From the NCBI GenBank assembly GCA_963921825.1, contig OY997592.1:26763730-26827729 (forward strand): a stretch of 64,000 nucleotides of DNA. The letters are read 5' to 3'. Under the pieces are notes generated by a model that saw nothing but the letters and a program-made list of their open reading frames with translations, was not told where the DNA came from and ran no database searches. Of this stretch, positions 34,020 through 45,837 are shown piece after piece. A program made the position numbers and the translations under genes. This DNA is from Erodium maritimum (Eukaryota; Streptophyta; Magnoliopsida; Geraniales; Geraniaceae). Position 1 is the stretch's first letter; the number at the start of each line of letters is the position of its first letter.

Positions 34020-34700
34020 AGAGAATCGTGTGAGGGTTGTGCTGTACCTTATCGGTGTGACTAATGGAGTGGTTGTTCGGCCCTTGATTTGGGCGTCATT
34101 TTTATTGGATACCGGGGCGTCACAATCGTTTGCTTCGTCGAGTTGTGCTGAGATGTTGGGGCTGAGTTTAGAGCCGTTGAGTCCACCCCTGCGTCTGGAC
34201 ACGCCGGTTGGTGGTGATGTGGTGTTGACTAGGGTATGTCGTGCCTGCGAAGTTAGAGAAGCGAACTGATACAGGAGGTTCGAGAGAGTGCTCAAGAGCC
34301 CTGATGCTGGATCGAGTCCTCACCCCGTGGATTCGGGTATGTTCGGAGTTGGTGGGTACGACGGCGGTAGTGGAGCGAGGTCTTAGAGAGACTGCGAGGG
34401 TCCGTGAGGTTCGGCAGCGACTGAGCTTGTGCGTGTATCCGTGGGAAGGATACTTACGAAATGACAGCCTTTGACGTGATCCTAACAATGGATTGGCTGG
34501 CGAAGTACCGAGCAAATATCGATTGTTACAGGCGACGAGTGACGGTGTCAACAGGCAACACGAAAGTTTGGTGTATTCTGGGCAGTAGGAGTGGAGTTCT
34601 CTTGTCGCCTTGTCCGCAGTGGAGGAAGTATCGGCCGTGCAGAGCCGAGAGTTACCGCGAGTGGTATGCGATTTCCCCGAGGTCTTTCCTGAGGAGTTGA
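34020..34700 (+). pseudogene. Gypsy protease with inserted gag-like piece (B)
   Basis: Retropepsin region with LLDTGASQSF, then LGLSLEPLSPPLRLDTPVGG and RVCRACEVRE. At about 34265-34440 the frame is broken by sequence resembling gag (LVGTTAVVERGLRETARVREVRQRLS), after which the protease end resumes (TAFDVILTMDWLAKYRANID). The gag piece out of order suggests template switching or recombination. The frame then decays toward 34700. Confidence 0.8.
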
Positions 34701-34723
34701 GCGGGTAGCCACCAGTTCGTGAG

Positions 34724-36050
34724 GTGGAGTTCGGGATTGACCTGATGCCGGGAACGACAGCGACATCGATGGCGCCTTACAGGTTCGCGCCAACAGAGTT
34801 GACCGAGCTGAAGCGTCAGCTCGAGGAGCTTCGGGAGAAGGGTTTTATCCGTCCGAGTACATCGCCGTGGGGAGCACCAACACTCTTCGTGAAGAAGAAG
34901 AGTGGAGAGCTTCGGATGTGTATAGACTACCGGAAGCTAAACCGGGTTACGGTGAAGAACCGATACCCGATGCCGAGAACTAACGACTTGTTCGAATAGT
35001 TGAGAGGGTCGACATGCTTCTCGAAGATCGATCTGCGATCCGGATATTACCAGTTGCGAGTCCGGGAGGAGGACGTTGCAAAGACTGCATTCCGGACACG
35101 CTATGGGCATTACGAGTTCTTGGTGATGCCATTTGGACTGACGAACGCACCTACAGCGTTCATGGATCGGATGAACAGTATATTCCGGCCGTTCTTAGAT
35201 CAATTTGTGGTGGTGTTTGTAGATGACATCTTGATCTACTCGCGGAACGAGGCGGCACATGAGGAGCATCTGAGGGGTGTTCTGACCCTGTTGCGCACAC
35301 ATCAGCTATACGCCAATCGGGAGAAGTGCGCGTTTTGACTCGCTGAGGTGAGATTCCTCGGTCACATTGTATCCCGTGACGGTATACTGGTCGATCCGGC
35401 GAAGATCGACGCGGTTTCGAAGTCGGCACGGCCCACGAGCGTCTTCGAGATCCGCAGCTTCTTGGGGTTGGCAGGATATTATCGGCGATTCGTCCAGGAC
35501 TTTGCGCGACTAGCCGCGCCTGTGACTCTTTTGACGCGCAAGGGAGTCGGATTTGTGTGGACAGAGGAGTGTGGACCTGCGTTCACGGAGCTGAAGACTC
35601 GTCTGACTACCGCTCCAGTGTTGATAGTGCCAGAGCGAGGGGTCGGGTATGAGGTCTACTTTGACGCGTCCGGGGAAGGACTGGGCTGTGTACTGATGCA
35701 GTTGGGTAGAGTTGTTGCTTATGGCTCTAGGCAGTTGAAGACACACGAGCACAACTATCCTACCCATGACTTGGAACTAGAAGCAGTCGTGTTTGCGCTG
35801 AAGGGTTGTCGGTATTATCTATACGGCGAGCGATTTCAGGTGTTCTCGGATCACAAGAGCCTCAAGTACATCTTTTCCCAACGAGACCTGAACATGCGCC
35901 AGCGGTGATGGATGGAGCTACTTGAGGAGTACGACTTTGAGCTACACTACCATCCAGGTAAGGCGAGTGTGGTGGCCTACGCCCTGAGTAGGAAGTCGGT
36001 TTCGAGTCTTGTTAGCATATCAGTCCGAGAGTGGGACATGATGGGGGAAC
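34724..36050 (+). pseudogene. Gypsy reverse transcriptase and RNase H (B)
   Basis: Clear Ty3-type [60 protein letters not shown] and the catalytic FVDDILIYS, then the connection ([10 protein letters not shown]) and RNase H ([38 protein letters not shown]). Premature stops stand at 34997-34999, 35336-35338 and 35906-35908. All remain in one frame, so decay is by point mutation. Confidence 0.9.
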
Positions 36051-36740
36051 TGGGCACGTTCGGGCTTGAGCTAGGGGAGGTTACTGGTGGTGTGGCCATC
36101 TGCTTCTTGGTGGCTCAGCCCATCCTGCTTGGCCGGGGGACAGAGGCACAGTCGGTGGATGTCGAGACGACAGAGATCCGGGAGAGAGTTGCCGACGGTG
36201 TTGACGCCGAGGGCTGGGATCGTCGTGCTAATTGGGAGTTACGGTATCGCGGAGGTTTGTTCGTACCGCGTAACGGTGGAGGCGACGAGCTGCGAGAGTC
36301 GCATCATTCGCGTCTGACAGTGCACGTGGGTAGCACTAAGAGGAGCGCGACATTAGGCATCATATCTAGTGGAACGGGATGCGGAGAGCGGTTGCGGAAT
36401 TAGTATCGCGGTGCCTCACTCGTCAGCAGGTGAGAGCCGAACAACAGCGTCCCGCTGGATTATTGCACCCACTGCGGGTTGCACAGTCGAAATCGGGGCA
36501 CGTCACGATGGATTTCGTGAGCGGTTAGCCGAGTTCGCCTACAACAACAGCTTTCAGGCCAGTATCAGGATGGCACCGTTCGGAGCGTTGTATGGTAGGC
36601 CGTGTAGGTCGCCCGTGTGCGGGGCGAAAGTGAGGAATGAGGGTTTACTGTGTCTAGAACTGGACCGAGAGACAGCTGAGTCGGTCGTGCCGAGGCGTGA
36701 GCGGTTGAATACGGCGCAGAGTCGGCAGGAGCTATGCTGA
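36051..36740 (+). pseudogene. Gypsy integrase with core deletion (B)
   Basis: The zinc-binding region is present but decayed (HHSRLTVH). The core starts near 36500 (sequence for the usual MDF stretch) and jumps within codons to RLAEFAYNNSFQASIRMAPF, so roughly 100 residues with the catalytic Asp-Asp part are missing. It ends at a TGA at 36738-36740. Confidence 0.8.
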
Positions 36741-36850
36741 TAGACGGCGCCGACCTCTCGAGTCAGCAGTCGGTGACCATGTATCCCTGGAGGTGAGTCC
36801 GAAAGGTGGACTGGTGCGTTTCAACCGCGGCGGAGGCAGGTTAGCCCGCG

Positions 36851-37177
36851 GTGTATTGGGCCTTTCGAGGTCTTGAGTGGAGTTGGAGCAATTGCATACC
36901 GACTTGCACTGCCACCGCAGCTTGGGAATATCCACGTTTCCCAGTTACGGAAGTATATGCGGACCCCTCATACGTCTTTGAGTGGGCAGATGTCGAGGTA
37001 ACGGGTGATGTCTCGTATAAGGAGAAACCGGTTTGGGAAATGGATCCACGGGAGCAGGTCCTGCGCGGAAAGGTTATACGCTTTGAACAGGTGCAGTGGC
37101 GGCACCACGAGGCTGAGTCGACTTGGGAGTGCGAGGACGTGGTTCGCGCGAAGTACCCCGATCTGTTCGACTCCTGA
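36851..37177 (+). pseudogene. Integrase C-terminal end and chromodomain (B)
   Basis: Open to the natural stop TGA 37175-37177. The last 60 residues (SYKEKPVWEMDPREQVLRGK, then VQWRHHEAESTWECED) match the chromodomain fused to plant chromovirus integrases, which guides insertion to particular chromatin. This C-terminal type fits the Tekay/Del lineage. Confidence 0.85.
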
Positions 37178-37215
37178 GGTACGTCTATTGTAAATTTCGC
37201 GGACGAAATTCCATT

Positions 37216-37228
37216 AAGGGGGGTAGAT
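37216..37228 (+). promoter_or_regulatory. Polypurine tract of gypsy B
   Basis: AAGGGGGGTAGAT at the edge of the 3' LTR. Confidence 0.8.
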
Positions 37229-40200
37229 CGTATGAACCGCTCCCAGTCAACGCTAGTCAAATCGGCGGAAAAACAGAAAAATTTAAAATTTTGGGACAGA
37301 CACCTAAATGAACCTAAAATTGACCCCGAGGGTCATATCGGACTTAAGTTGACCCCGATATCGACCAAAGTGAGTTCTGGGGAACTCAGGGAAACTTTTT
37401 GAACAATTTGGGAAAGGTTGACTTTTTACCGGAAAAGTCAACCAAGCGACGTTTTGGTCCGTTCGAGGCCCGTTTTTGATCCAAAAAGCTTATCCGTCGT
37501 TACAGTGGTCTTAGTTGGGCCGTTTCCTTGTAGCCCGTGAAATTTCATAATTTCTTGGAAAATGGGCCGTTCGGGGCCCGAGACGGCCGAATTTCGCGAA
37601 TCTGACAGAAAAATATCTACCAAGATATTTTTCTAAGTGGTGGGACCCACTTGACACTTGTCACACATTTGGTGGTTGGTTTTTAAAATAAAGAAAAAGA
37701 AAGGAGAATGGTAGTTTTGTAAATAAGGGATGGTTGTGATAGTTTTGAACAAAACAAAAAGGCATGGCAAGAAGAGTGTTCGGCCAAATCAAAGAACAGG
37801 GGAGGAGAGAGAATAAAAATAGAGAAAAGAAGAGAGAAGGAGGAAAGGAAAAAGGAAAAGAAAAAGGGTGGGTTTTTGTTGATGTTCCCGACGATCCGAC
37901 CGACTGATCGACTCAACGACTGCGGATTCGAACTCCCCTCGTCATTTCCTACGGTGAGAACCCATTCTTTTCTCGTTTTGGTACGTTTGAATTTTAGATT
38001 TTGAGTTTAAACGGTTTGATTAAGGTTGGGTTTTGTTTAAGATTGATTTAAAGATGAATGGTTGAGGTTTGGGGTTCGTTAGGAATGTTTTGGGGCGAAA
38101 AGGAAATTATCCCATTGTGGCCGTGTGGGGCCCACTTGCCCGAGCCTCGGGTTTTTCGTGTTCGGGTGGTTATGGGCGATCCCCGAATCGATAATTCATA
38201 CCCGGAACGAATTATGGGATTAAATTGTGGAAATTAGAAATTTCGGGTTTAGAAACTTTAAACGCGACTTAAATCGCACGGAAGTCGGAAATTGATTCCG
38301 TCGATTGCGTTGGAACACTTGAATTATTTTAGGATCGTAGAAATGAAAACGGGAATTTTCGGAGCCCCGGAAGGGCGTTTTCCAATCCCGGGCAGATTCG
38401 CCGAGCCGGGCGAATCGGGCCTTTCCGGGCCCATTATTGACAATGTCGAGTAATCGGGAAGTTTGGGAGTGACCGACATTGTCGAGGTTGCATTTGGGCG
38501 TCTAATTCTTTAAAATTCAGCTTTGCCTACGAACTTAAAAAGTGTTTTAATTGTGTTCTTGTTAGATCGTGCCACCGACCGAGGAAAGGGGAGGCTAGGC
38601 GAGTGATCGCGAGCACGTCGGAGCTTGGGCGTGGAGTTTTGGGAAAGCGTTACGAGGTAGGGAAAAGTAGCCGGATCTCGGCCTTGACTAGGGAAAGTTA
38701 ACAGTAGAAATGCATGTGACACCCAGTGGTGTCGTAGGATGAGTAAGTTTATCGAACACTAGAAATGCAGGCGACACTTAGTGGTGTCGTATGATACGTG
38801 AACGTATCGAAAAATAGAAATGCATCTGACACTTAGTAGTGTCGTAGGATAAGTGAACTTATCGAACAATAGAAATACTGGTGGCTTTTGGTTGTGCCCG
38901 GAGGTTGATTGAATTGTTTTTGTGCCTTTGGGGTGTTGAACCCGTATTTTACTATTTGTGTGTCGTGGGTGGCCATGTGTGGCTGAGGGGTGTTGAACCC
39001 GTATTTTTACTGTTTGTGGGTCGTGGGTGGCCGTGTGTGCCTGTGGGGTGTTGAAACCGTATGTTACGGTTTTTGTGTCGTGGGTGGCCATGTGTGCCCG
39101 TGGGGTGTTGAACCCATATGTTATTGTTTGTGTTTGTGGGTGGCCATGAGTGCCCGTGGGGAGTTGAGCTCGTATTTTGGTTGACTGACGTGCCGAGTGG
39201 TAGTTAGTCGTGTCGTCGTATCCTTTTCATTTCCTTTGTGGGGGATTGTGTGTCATTTGGTTGTGACTGTGATTGTTCTGGTGGTACTATTGAGCTATGC
39301 CCGATGGGTGTGTCGTACCCTCCGGTGCGCGGTCGGTAAAGAGCAGAGGGATGTGTTCCCCGTAGGTGAGTAGCACCTTCCGGCGCGTGATCGGTAAAGT
39401 GCTAAGGTTAGAGCTGTGCCCGAGGGGTGTGTCGTACTCTCCAATGCGTGGTCGGTAAAGAGCAGAGGGATGTGTTCCCCGTAGGTGAGTAGCACCTTCT
39501 GGCGCGTGATTGGTAAAGTGCTAAGGTTAGAGCTGTGCCCGAGGGGTGTGTCGTACTTGTTGGGTCTCGAGGTAGGGTTGGAGATGAACCAACTCACAGC
39601 GGAAAATTAATGAAAACGAAGAGACGATTAAAACCATGAAACAACTAACAAAGAATGGATTCACAAGAGAAAAATTCAGCACTGGTTCTTACCAAAACAA
39701 GAACACCAGGTAACGAATGATTGGCTTGAGTCTCCAAGACGCCTATGTATCCACATGGGAATCAAAGCCACGTAATTCTTCTCTTTGAGGACTCAAGAAC
39801 ACAAAAATGGAGGTGGGAGCTTGCCAAACCCGAAATTGCAAGGGAAGGGGGAGAGAAGTTGTGTTTCCTATTCTTGTCTTGTGTTTGTTATGTTGAAAAA
39901 AGATGACTTAAACATAACAAAACCCATACTTGTGCAACTAAAGGCATGGGACAAGCATGGTGACAAGTAAGGTGTAAATAGGACAAAGTATGGCAAGACA
40001 AGATTGGGTTAGGCGGTGAATCACCAACACCTTAATCCTTGTCTTGCTTACTTAGTACTAATTAATCAAGACTTGATTAATTAGTTCCATGCGCTTTGGT
40101 TGCATGGGCCTTTCATGAGCCTCTTGGAACAGGGCCCGTGGCCATTTCCAACGAGGTCCGTGATTCGCTCATCGCCTCCAAGCCTTCCATACCGGAAATG

Positions 40201-41427
40201 TCCAACATTATCCGACACGATCAATCCCAAGACTCCAAGCCTTGTCTCGATCCGTAAAGTCCTATTCACTTACGGGCACATGACCCAAAACCCAGTTTGT
40301 GTCATGTCCCGAGACAACCCCCTTTTGGCCATTCTCCATAAATGTGTCAATGAGTTTCATCCTCCAGTGTGACCCTTAGGTTTATGCATGTCAATAGATC
40401 AACGTAAAATCCCATTTTACTTGATCATATTTAGGTGGCAACTAACGAGACTTTAGTATTGCTTGACACTGCATAACGAATCGACCCTGTCGATTCTAAC
40501 CTTTCCGTCGTCCCTGTCGTTATCCTTTTAACGAATCCCATTCCAATGACTAACAGAACGTAAGCCATAAAGAGCCATCTTTCATACTAGTCGCTTCTTG
40601 TGAAGCTTTGTTGACTAGGGACCCATCGAGTGTGATCTATCTCGATCTATGGTTCTATTCGCATGGTGGGCATAGATCAGAGCACACATCGATATATTAC
40701 TCCAACACATAAGTAATATAAAGCCGCTTTAATTTTATTGCTAACGATGATATATACATTTGGACATTTAGGATTGAACTACGGGCACTAACACACAGTA
40801 CTCTCCAATGCGTGGTCGGTAAAGAGCAGAGGGTTGTGGTCCCCGTAGGTGAGTAGCACCTTCCGGCGCGTGATCGGTAAAGTGATGAGGCTTGTGGTTG
40901 TGGTTTGCGTGATTTTGATCATTTCTGCGTTGTGTTCTTTGAGGTCGTCATTACGGCGTCGGGTCTACATTACGTGTGCGGGTGTTTAGTTTTGTTGGGG
41001 AAAGTAACAATTTTCGTGTGACAGTCGGGTTATTTGAGTTTGGGGATAGTAGTCCCCGGTGTTTTGTTTGTTGTTGGTGTTTTCAGTATTTCTACTAGTA
41101 TGTCGTAGTAAGTTTGGTATCCGTGGTGGTGAGCGAACGCTCACCCCTAGCTGCTTTTCCTACAGGTGCTGGTCGCGAGGCGGACTAGGGGAACTCTCGA
41201 AGCTTGAAGAGCTGGGAGCTGGAGTCCGGGTTTCTTTTTGGGAGTTTAGCGACGTACGCTTTGGTTGTTTTTGTCCGCTTGTTTTGGACGTACTTTCAAT
41301 TGTAAAATATTGTTTTTGATTAACTCAAAGTGGAAATTTTAAGCGGTTTATTAAAATATTTGAAAATTGTTTTATTTTTTCACCGTTCGCGTTCCGGGTT
41401 CGGTTCTACCGAATTCGGGGCGTGACA
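37229..41427 (+). repeat. 3' LTR of gypsy B, interrupted by copia solo LTR
   Basis: Starts CGTATGAACCGCT (first T of the usual TGTA mutated to C) and ends GGGGCGTGACA. Interrupted at 39558-40797. Carries the conserved hairpin at 41128-41145 and the remaining 119-bp units on both sides of the insertion. Confidence 0.9.
39558..40797 (-). mobile_element. Solo LTR of a copia C-like element (1240 bp)
   Basis: Plus order TGTTGGGTCTCGAGG...GGGCACTAACACACA; its reverse complement resembles copia C LTRs (GTTAGTGCCCGTAGTTC; GAATAGAACCATAGATC; CCCTAGTCAA). Flanked by a perfect 5-bp duplication GTACT (39553-39557 and 40798-40802) inside a 119-bp repeat of B's LTR. No internal region remains. Confidence 0.95.
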
Positions 41428-42940
41428 ATATGGGCATGTGTAACTTATGTGAAACGTCTAATGACGAATAAGTTAGCCCCAAATCGGAGAAGTGCCTCTT
41501 TGTAGGATATCCTGAGGAAACTAAGGGATATTACTTCTACAACGCTATGGAGAACAAAGTGTTTGTTGCTCGGGTTGGAGTCATATTGGAAGAGAGTTTA
41601 TTTCCAGAGGAAACAATGGGAGGACTATTGAACTTAAAGAAGTTACAGACCCACAAAGTAGCGTTGTGCCTAAAATGGTTACTCAAGTACATGAACAAGA
41701 GAATGTAGTACCTGAGGTTGTACCACAAGTACAAAGGAGGTCTGATAGGACACGTCAAGCCCCTATCAGATATGAGTTTCTCACTTCAGAGATTAATGAC
41801 GTAATAGTTGTGGATCAAGTTGAACCTACATCCTATCAAGAGACCATTGAGAAGCTGCAGAGATCCATTCATGGATTAAAGCGGGCTTGTCAAAGTTGGA
41901 ATCTTTGTTTAGATGAATAAGTGAAAGGGTTTGACTTCATCAAGAACAAAGACGGGTCTTGTGTGTACAAGAAGGTTAGTGGGAGCGAGATCGTATTTTT
42001 AGTGCTGTATGTAGATGACATACTGTTCATTGAAAATGACATCCCTATCTAGGGCAATATTTTGCAATGAAGGACCTAGGCGAAGCTGCCTATGTATTAG
42101 GTATCAAAATCTATGGAGATAGATCTAGAAAGCTTTTGGGCCTTAGTCAGAGCACTTACATTGACAAGGTGTTGTCAAGGTTTAGTATGCAAGACTCTAA
42201 AATAGGGTTTTTGCCAATGTCCTATGGAATTAGTCTCAGCAAGACTCAGTGTCTTATGACACTTGATGAGCGAGACTGCATGAGTAAAATCCCATATGCG
42301 TCTGATATTGGATTTATCATATATGCGATGTTGTGTACTAAACTCAATGTCTCGTATGCATTGAGTGCAATGAGTAGATACCAGGCAGGTCCATGTGAAG
42401 GTCACTAGACGACATTTAAAGGATCCTTAAGTACTTGAGAAGGACTAAGGATGCCTTTGTGCTGTATGGTGGCCAGAAAAGTGAACTAGCTGTAAAGAGT
42501 TACATAGATGCTAGCTTCCCAACAGACATAGATGATTTGAAATCATAGTCTGGTTATGTGTTTTGTTTGAATAAAGGTGAGCTCAGCTTAAGAAGCTCGG
42601 AGTTGAACACTGTTGCTACAACAGAAGACGAGTAGTTAGCTGCATCGGATGCAGTTAAAGAAACAGTTTGGATCCGGCTTGGGAATCATCCCTAGTATAT
42701 CAGATCTGGTAAACATGTATTGTGATAACTGTGGCGCGATAGCACAGGCCAATGAGCCTAGATCGCACCAGAAATCCAAACACATCCTAAGTCGTTACCA
42801 TCTCATTCAATGAGAGGAAACGCTAAGATATGCAAAGTACCTACAAATGATAATGTGGCTGATCCTATAACCAAGGAGCTTCCACACCTTGGACATGAGT
42901 TTCATGTCAGGTCAATGGGCATTACTTGTAATGTCGATTG
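41428..42940 (+). pseudogene. Copia integrase end, reverse transcriptase and RNase H (element E, right half)
   Basis: Continues E's pol after B. The copia integrase C-terminal linker (RRSDRTRQAPIRYEF at about 41735) runs to SYQETIEK, then jumps to RSIHGLKRACQSWNL, deleting the first half of reverse transcriptase. The palm motif YVDDILFI is present near 42010, then EAAYVLGIKIYGDRSRKLLG (about 42075) and RNase H (YIDASFPTD; WIRLG; RSHQKSKH). Several TAG/TGA codons (for example 41918-41920 and 42406-42408) interrupt it. Confidence 0.85.
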
Positions 42941-42948
42941 GACCTAGT

Positions 42949-42959
42949 GCAAGTGGGAG
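42949..42959 (+). promoter_or_regulatory. Polypurine tract of copia E
   Basis: GCAAGTGGGAG directly before TGTTGG. Confidence 0.8.
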
Positions 42960-44778
42960 TGTTGGTTTTTGTGCCCTAGGCCAATCATGATCATGGACGG
43001 AATTATCATTTCATTAATACATCGGCACTACTATTATCATTTGCGAAATATTAATAGTGTGAATAATACTCTTTCTTAAGATCATCGGGTTGAGGACCTG
43101 ATAGTAAAACTCTTAGAAGTAATAGAGTATTATTCACTTGATCCCTGGTCTTACTAATATACTAAGACTAGTATGATGTTGGCTGATGATCACGTTTTAC
43201 TGATCATACATATTGGATATGAAGTCAAATCATAGATGTCATTTAGGGAAATGGCATTGGATGACCCACTATGAGAATACTACATAGAAACTGTCATGAG
43301 TATTTCTCAATACCGCAATATGACTTAAGTCCTCTGACCTTATAGTCATCATGATTTCTACATATGTGGCTATGTGCTTTGACACAGTTAAACGTTGTCT
43401 TTAACCGGGCAATTATAAAGGCTGTGATTGGGTGCATAAATGTCTATGTGAGAGATATGGTTGACTGATAAGGGATCTGTCACTCATATAAATATGAGAG
43501 ATATCGTTTGGGCCCCTTGATAAGTGGGACTGCAAGAAAAAGCATGGCCATGTGAATTGATAGAGTTATCACTGGCAGTCTACTTAAGATCAAGAAACAG
43601 TGATCGAGTAAAGTAAGGATGACGACCCTATGCCTTATTCGATCGAGATATCGTTGACAGAAGGGTTAGCATATTAGCGGGTAAAGGTTAAGTCAGATTA
43701 TCGATCATCATAAATGTTTGAGTAGTCATAATGCCTTGCTAGAGGCCAACTATGACATGTGGACGAAACGAGGATTTCGGGCCCACTGCCAACAAGTGTT
43801 ATGAGCCTACAGGGTCGCACACAACAATGAGCCCAAGATCGAATTGGACTTTTGAAGTCCCTCAAGTGAATAAAATAATATATTATATGTGATATACTAT
43901 ATATTTATTCATTAACTCGTTTTTTGAATTACGAATATAATAAAGATTATGTTGGGCAATTAAAATGCAAAATGACTCTTGAATTTTCGAAATTCAAAGA
44001 GGGTATTTTTGCATGAACACTATTCCTAAAATAAGACACTTTCATTAAAAGAAAGTCCAAGAATTGGACTTGCTTGAAATGACATAGTGGAGTCATGCAA
44101 AGCCTTAGAAGACCACTTGTCATATTTGGAAGTCTAAGTGTTGAGTTTTTCCAAATAAAATAATGTGGTCTTGTTGGGAGATATATGCATACAAGAGAGA
44201 AAAGAAAAATCAGATTTTTCATTATGTTGAGAATGGTTCTCAAAGGGTAGAGAGAGAAACGAGTTAGAGAGAAAGAGAGGAAGAAGTGTTATTCCTTTGT
44301 GCTAGCACACAAGCGATTTGGGATATCTTGTTGGTGTGGATACCGGTAAAGGACAGATCCTTTTGGAAACGTCTCAACTCACACTTAATCCACCAAATCC
44401 ATTTGTTTCGGGTGTTGTTTGTTTGCAAGACGAAGAGAAAAATCTGCCCAGATTTTTCTGCCCAGAATCTGTCCGATCAGCCACTGTAAAGAGTCTGATC
44501 GGAGGTTCATCCGACGTCCGATCTTGATGATTTTTGGAGTGAACGTTCTACACATATTGGTCTTCAATCTGACTGAAGGGATTTGGATTCCAACGGTTAG
44601 TTGCTGAGATATACGAGATGCAAGTTGATCCTTGTCTCGAACCAAGCTGAAAATTGAAAGAGGTAATCTCTCCTTTAATTTTTATTTGTCGGTTTACTCG
44701 GAATTACATGGATCCTGAGGCTATTCTAGGGAATTTTTTTTTAATTTCCGCTGCGTTTTGCTCCCTAGAATTCCAACA
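42960..44778 (+). repeat. 3' LTR of copia E (1819 bp)
   Basis: Near-identical in length and sequence to 24307-26126; ends AATTCCAACA. Confidence 0.95.
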
Positions 44779-45837
44779 GTTAGCACAGTAACTAAGAACA
44801 CTTAAACAGAAAAACCAAGACAACTCTTAGTCCCCACTCGGATACAACCCGTAAATTAGCCTCGACGATGAACCGAACTTAAAACCATTTTTCTCATCTA
44901 TGCCCTTTACCACTATCGTTCACTCAAGTCTCAATAGACAACAACCACGGTTATCTCACAACCGACCACGCGTGCGAACCCGCACGACAATACACTAAAC
45001 TCAGGTAAAACTGTATCTTAGATCAAGAAGATCACCTAGCATGCATAAGTAGTTACAACAGTCAACACAGATCAAAACACATCGCAATATCAACAATCAC
45101 TACCACATATGGTATCCCAAAACAATTCGCCGGCTTCCCATAGCCCGGCTCAACCACACCGTACCGAAGTTAACATCGGCCTAGACATCTTCCTATCGGG
45201 GTACAACTCATGACATACTGGACCGGAATCCTCCTACGGTCGGGTATCTTCCCGCAACAAGGGCACAACTCACATCGTTTAGCTAATACAAACACACAGG
45301 TAAAGCAATAGCAACCACGCAGCAAGTCATTAACAATACACACATTGAGTCTCCCATACTACGCCGGATCACACCAATATAACACATTTCACCGACTCCT
45401 AGTCGGAAGGCAGGCGCACCTTATCACAGAATCATAGCACGTTTTACCGACATATAGTCAGAAGGCAGGCACACCTTAACACGAAACCATCGCACGTTTT
45501 ACCAACACCTAGTCGGAAGGCAGACACACCTTATCAAGTAACCACAGCTCATTTTTCCGACACCCGGTCGGAAGGCAGGCGCACCTCGTCATGAAATCAC
45601 AGCACGTTTTACCGACACCCGGTCGGAAGGTAGACGCACCTTACCACATAATCCTCTCATCGAGCACACGTCACACCAACGTATCATGTCAAACATATCA
45701 AACAACATATCATACTAACCTATCATGCCAATCTAACATGCTAACACATCACCAGTCTGGATATCCTATACCGGAATCTCCGTCGGTATATGTATCATAT
45801 CGGAACACACGATATATCATTACTAAACAATCTTACC
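44779..45837 (-). repeat. Gypsy LTR F, middle segment
   Basis: Continuation of F between the insertion points of copia E and gypsy array D. It contains a 55-bp tandem array. No gene seen. Confidence 0.7.
45385..45655. repeat. 55-bp tandem repeat in LTR F
   Basis: Five units around AGTCGGAAGGCAGGCGCACC, spaced exactly 55 bp (45401, 45456, 45511, 45566, 45621). Confidence 0.9.

Larger units (their letters stand above)
29822..41427 (+). mobile_element. Gypsy element B, inserted in copia E pol
   Basis: Plus-strand Tekay-like chromovirus with LTRs at 29822-32450 and 37229-41427. Flanks ATTTG (29817-29821) and ATATG (41428-41432) match 4/5, and removing B brings E's pol frame back into register. 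The 3' LTR is longer mainly because of an inserted copia solo LTR. Gag is missing and pol has stops and an integrase-core deletion. Confidence 0.9.
24307..44778 (+). mobile_element. Copia element E, split by gypsy element B
   Basis: Plus-strand Ty1/copia element with LTRs at 24307-26126 (1820 bp) and 42960-44778 (1819 bp), primer site, leader, gag, pol and polypurine tract. Flanking GTAAG (24302-24306) and GTTAG (44779-44783) match 4/5. Its pol is interrupted at 29821 by gypsy B and resumes at 41428. The closeness in length and sequence of the LTRs suggests a fairly young insertion, yet the coding region is badly damaged. Confidence 0.9.

Noticed and set aside
41059-41319. 86-codon plus-strand frame near the end of B's 3' LTR
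   Set aside because: Lies wholly in LTR sequence over the conserved hairpin and has no protein-family features.
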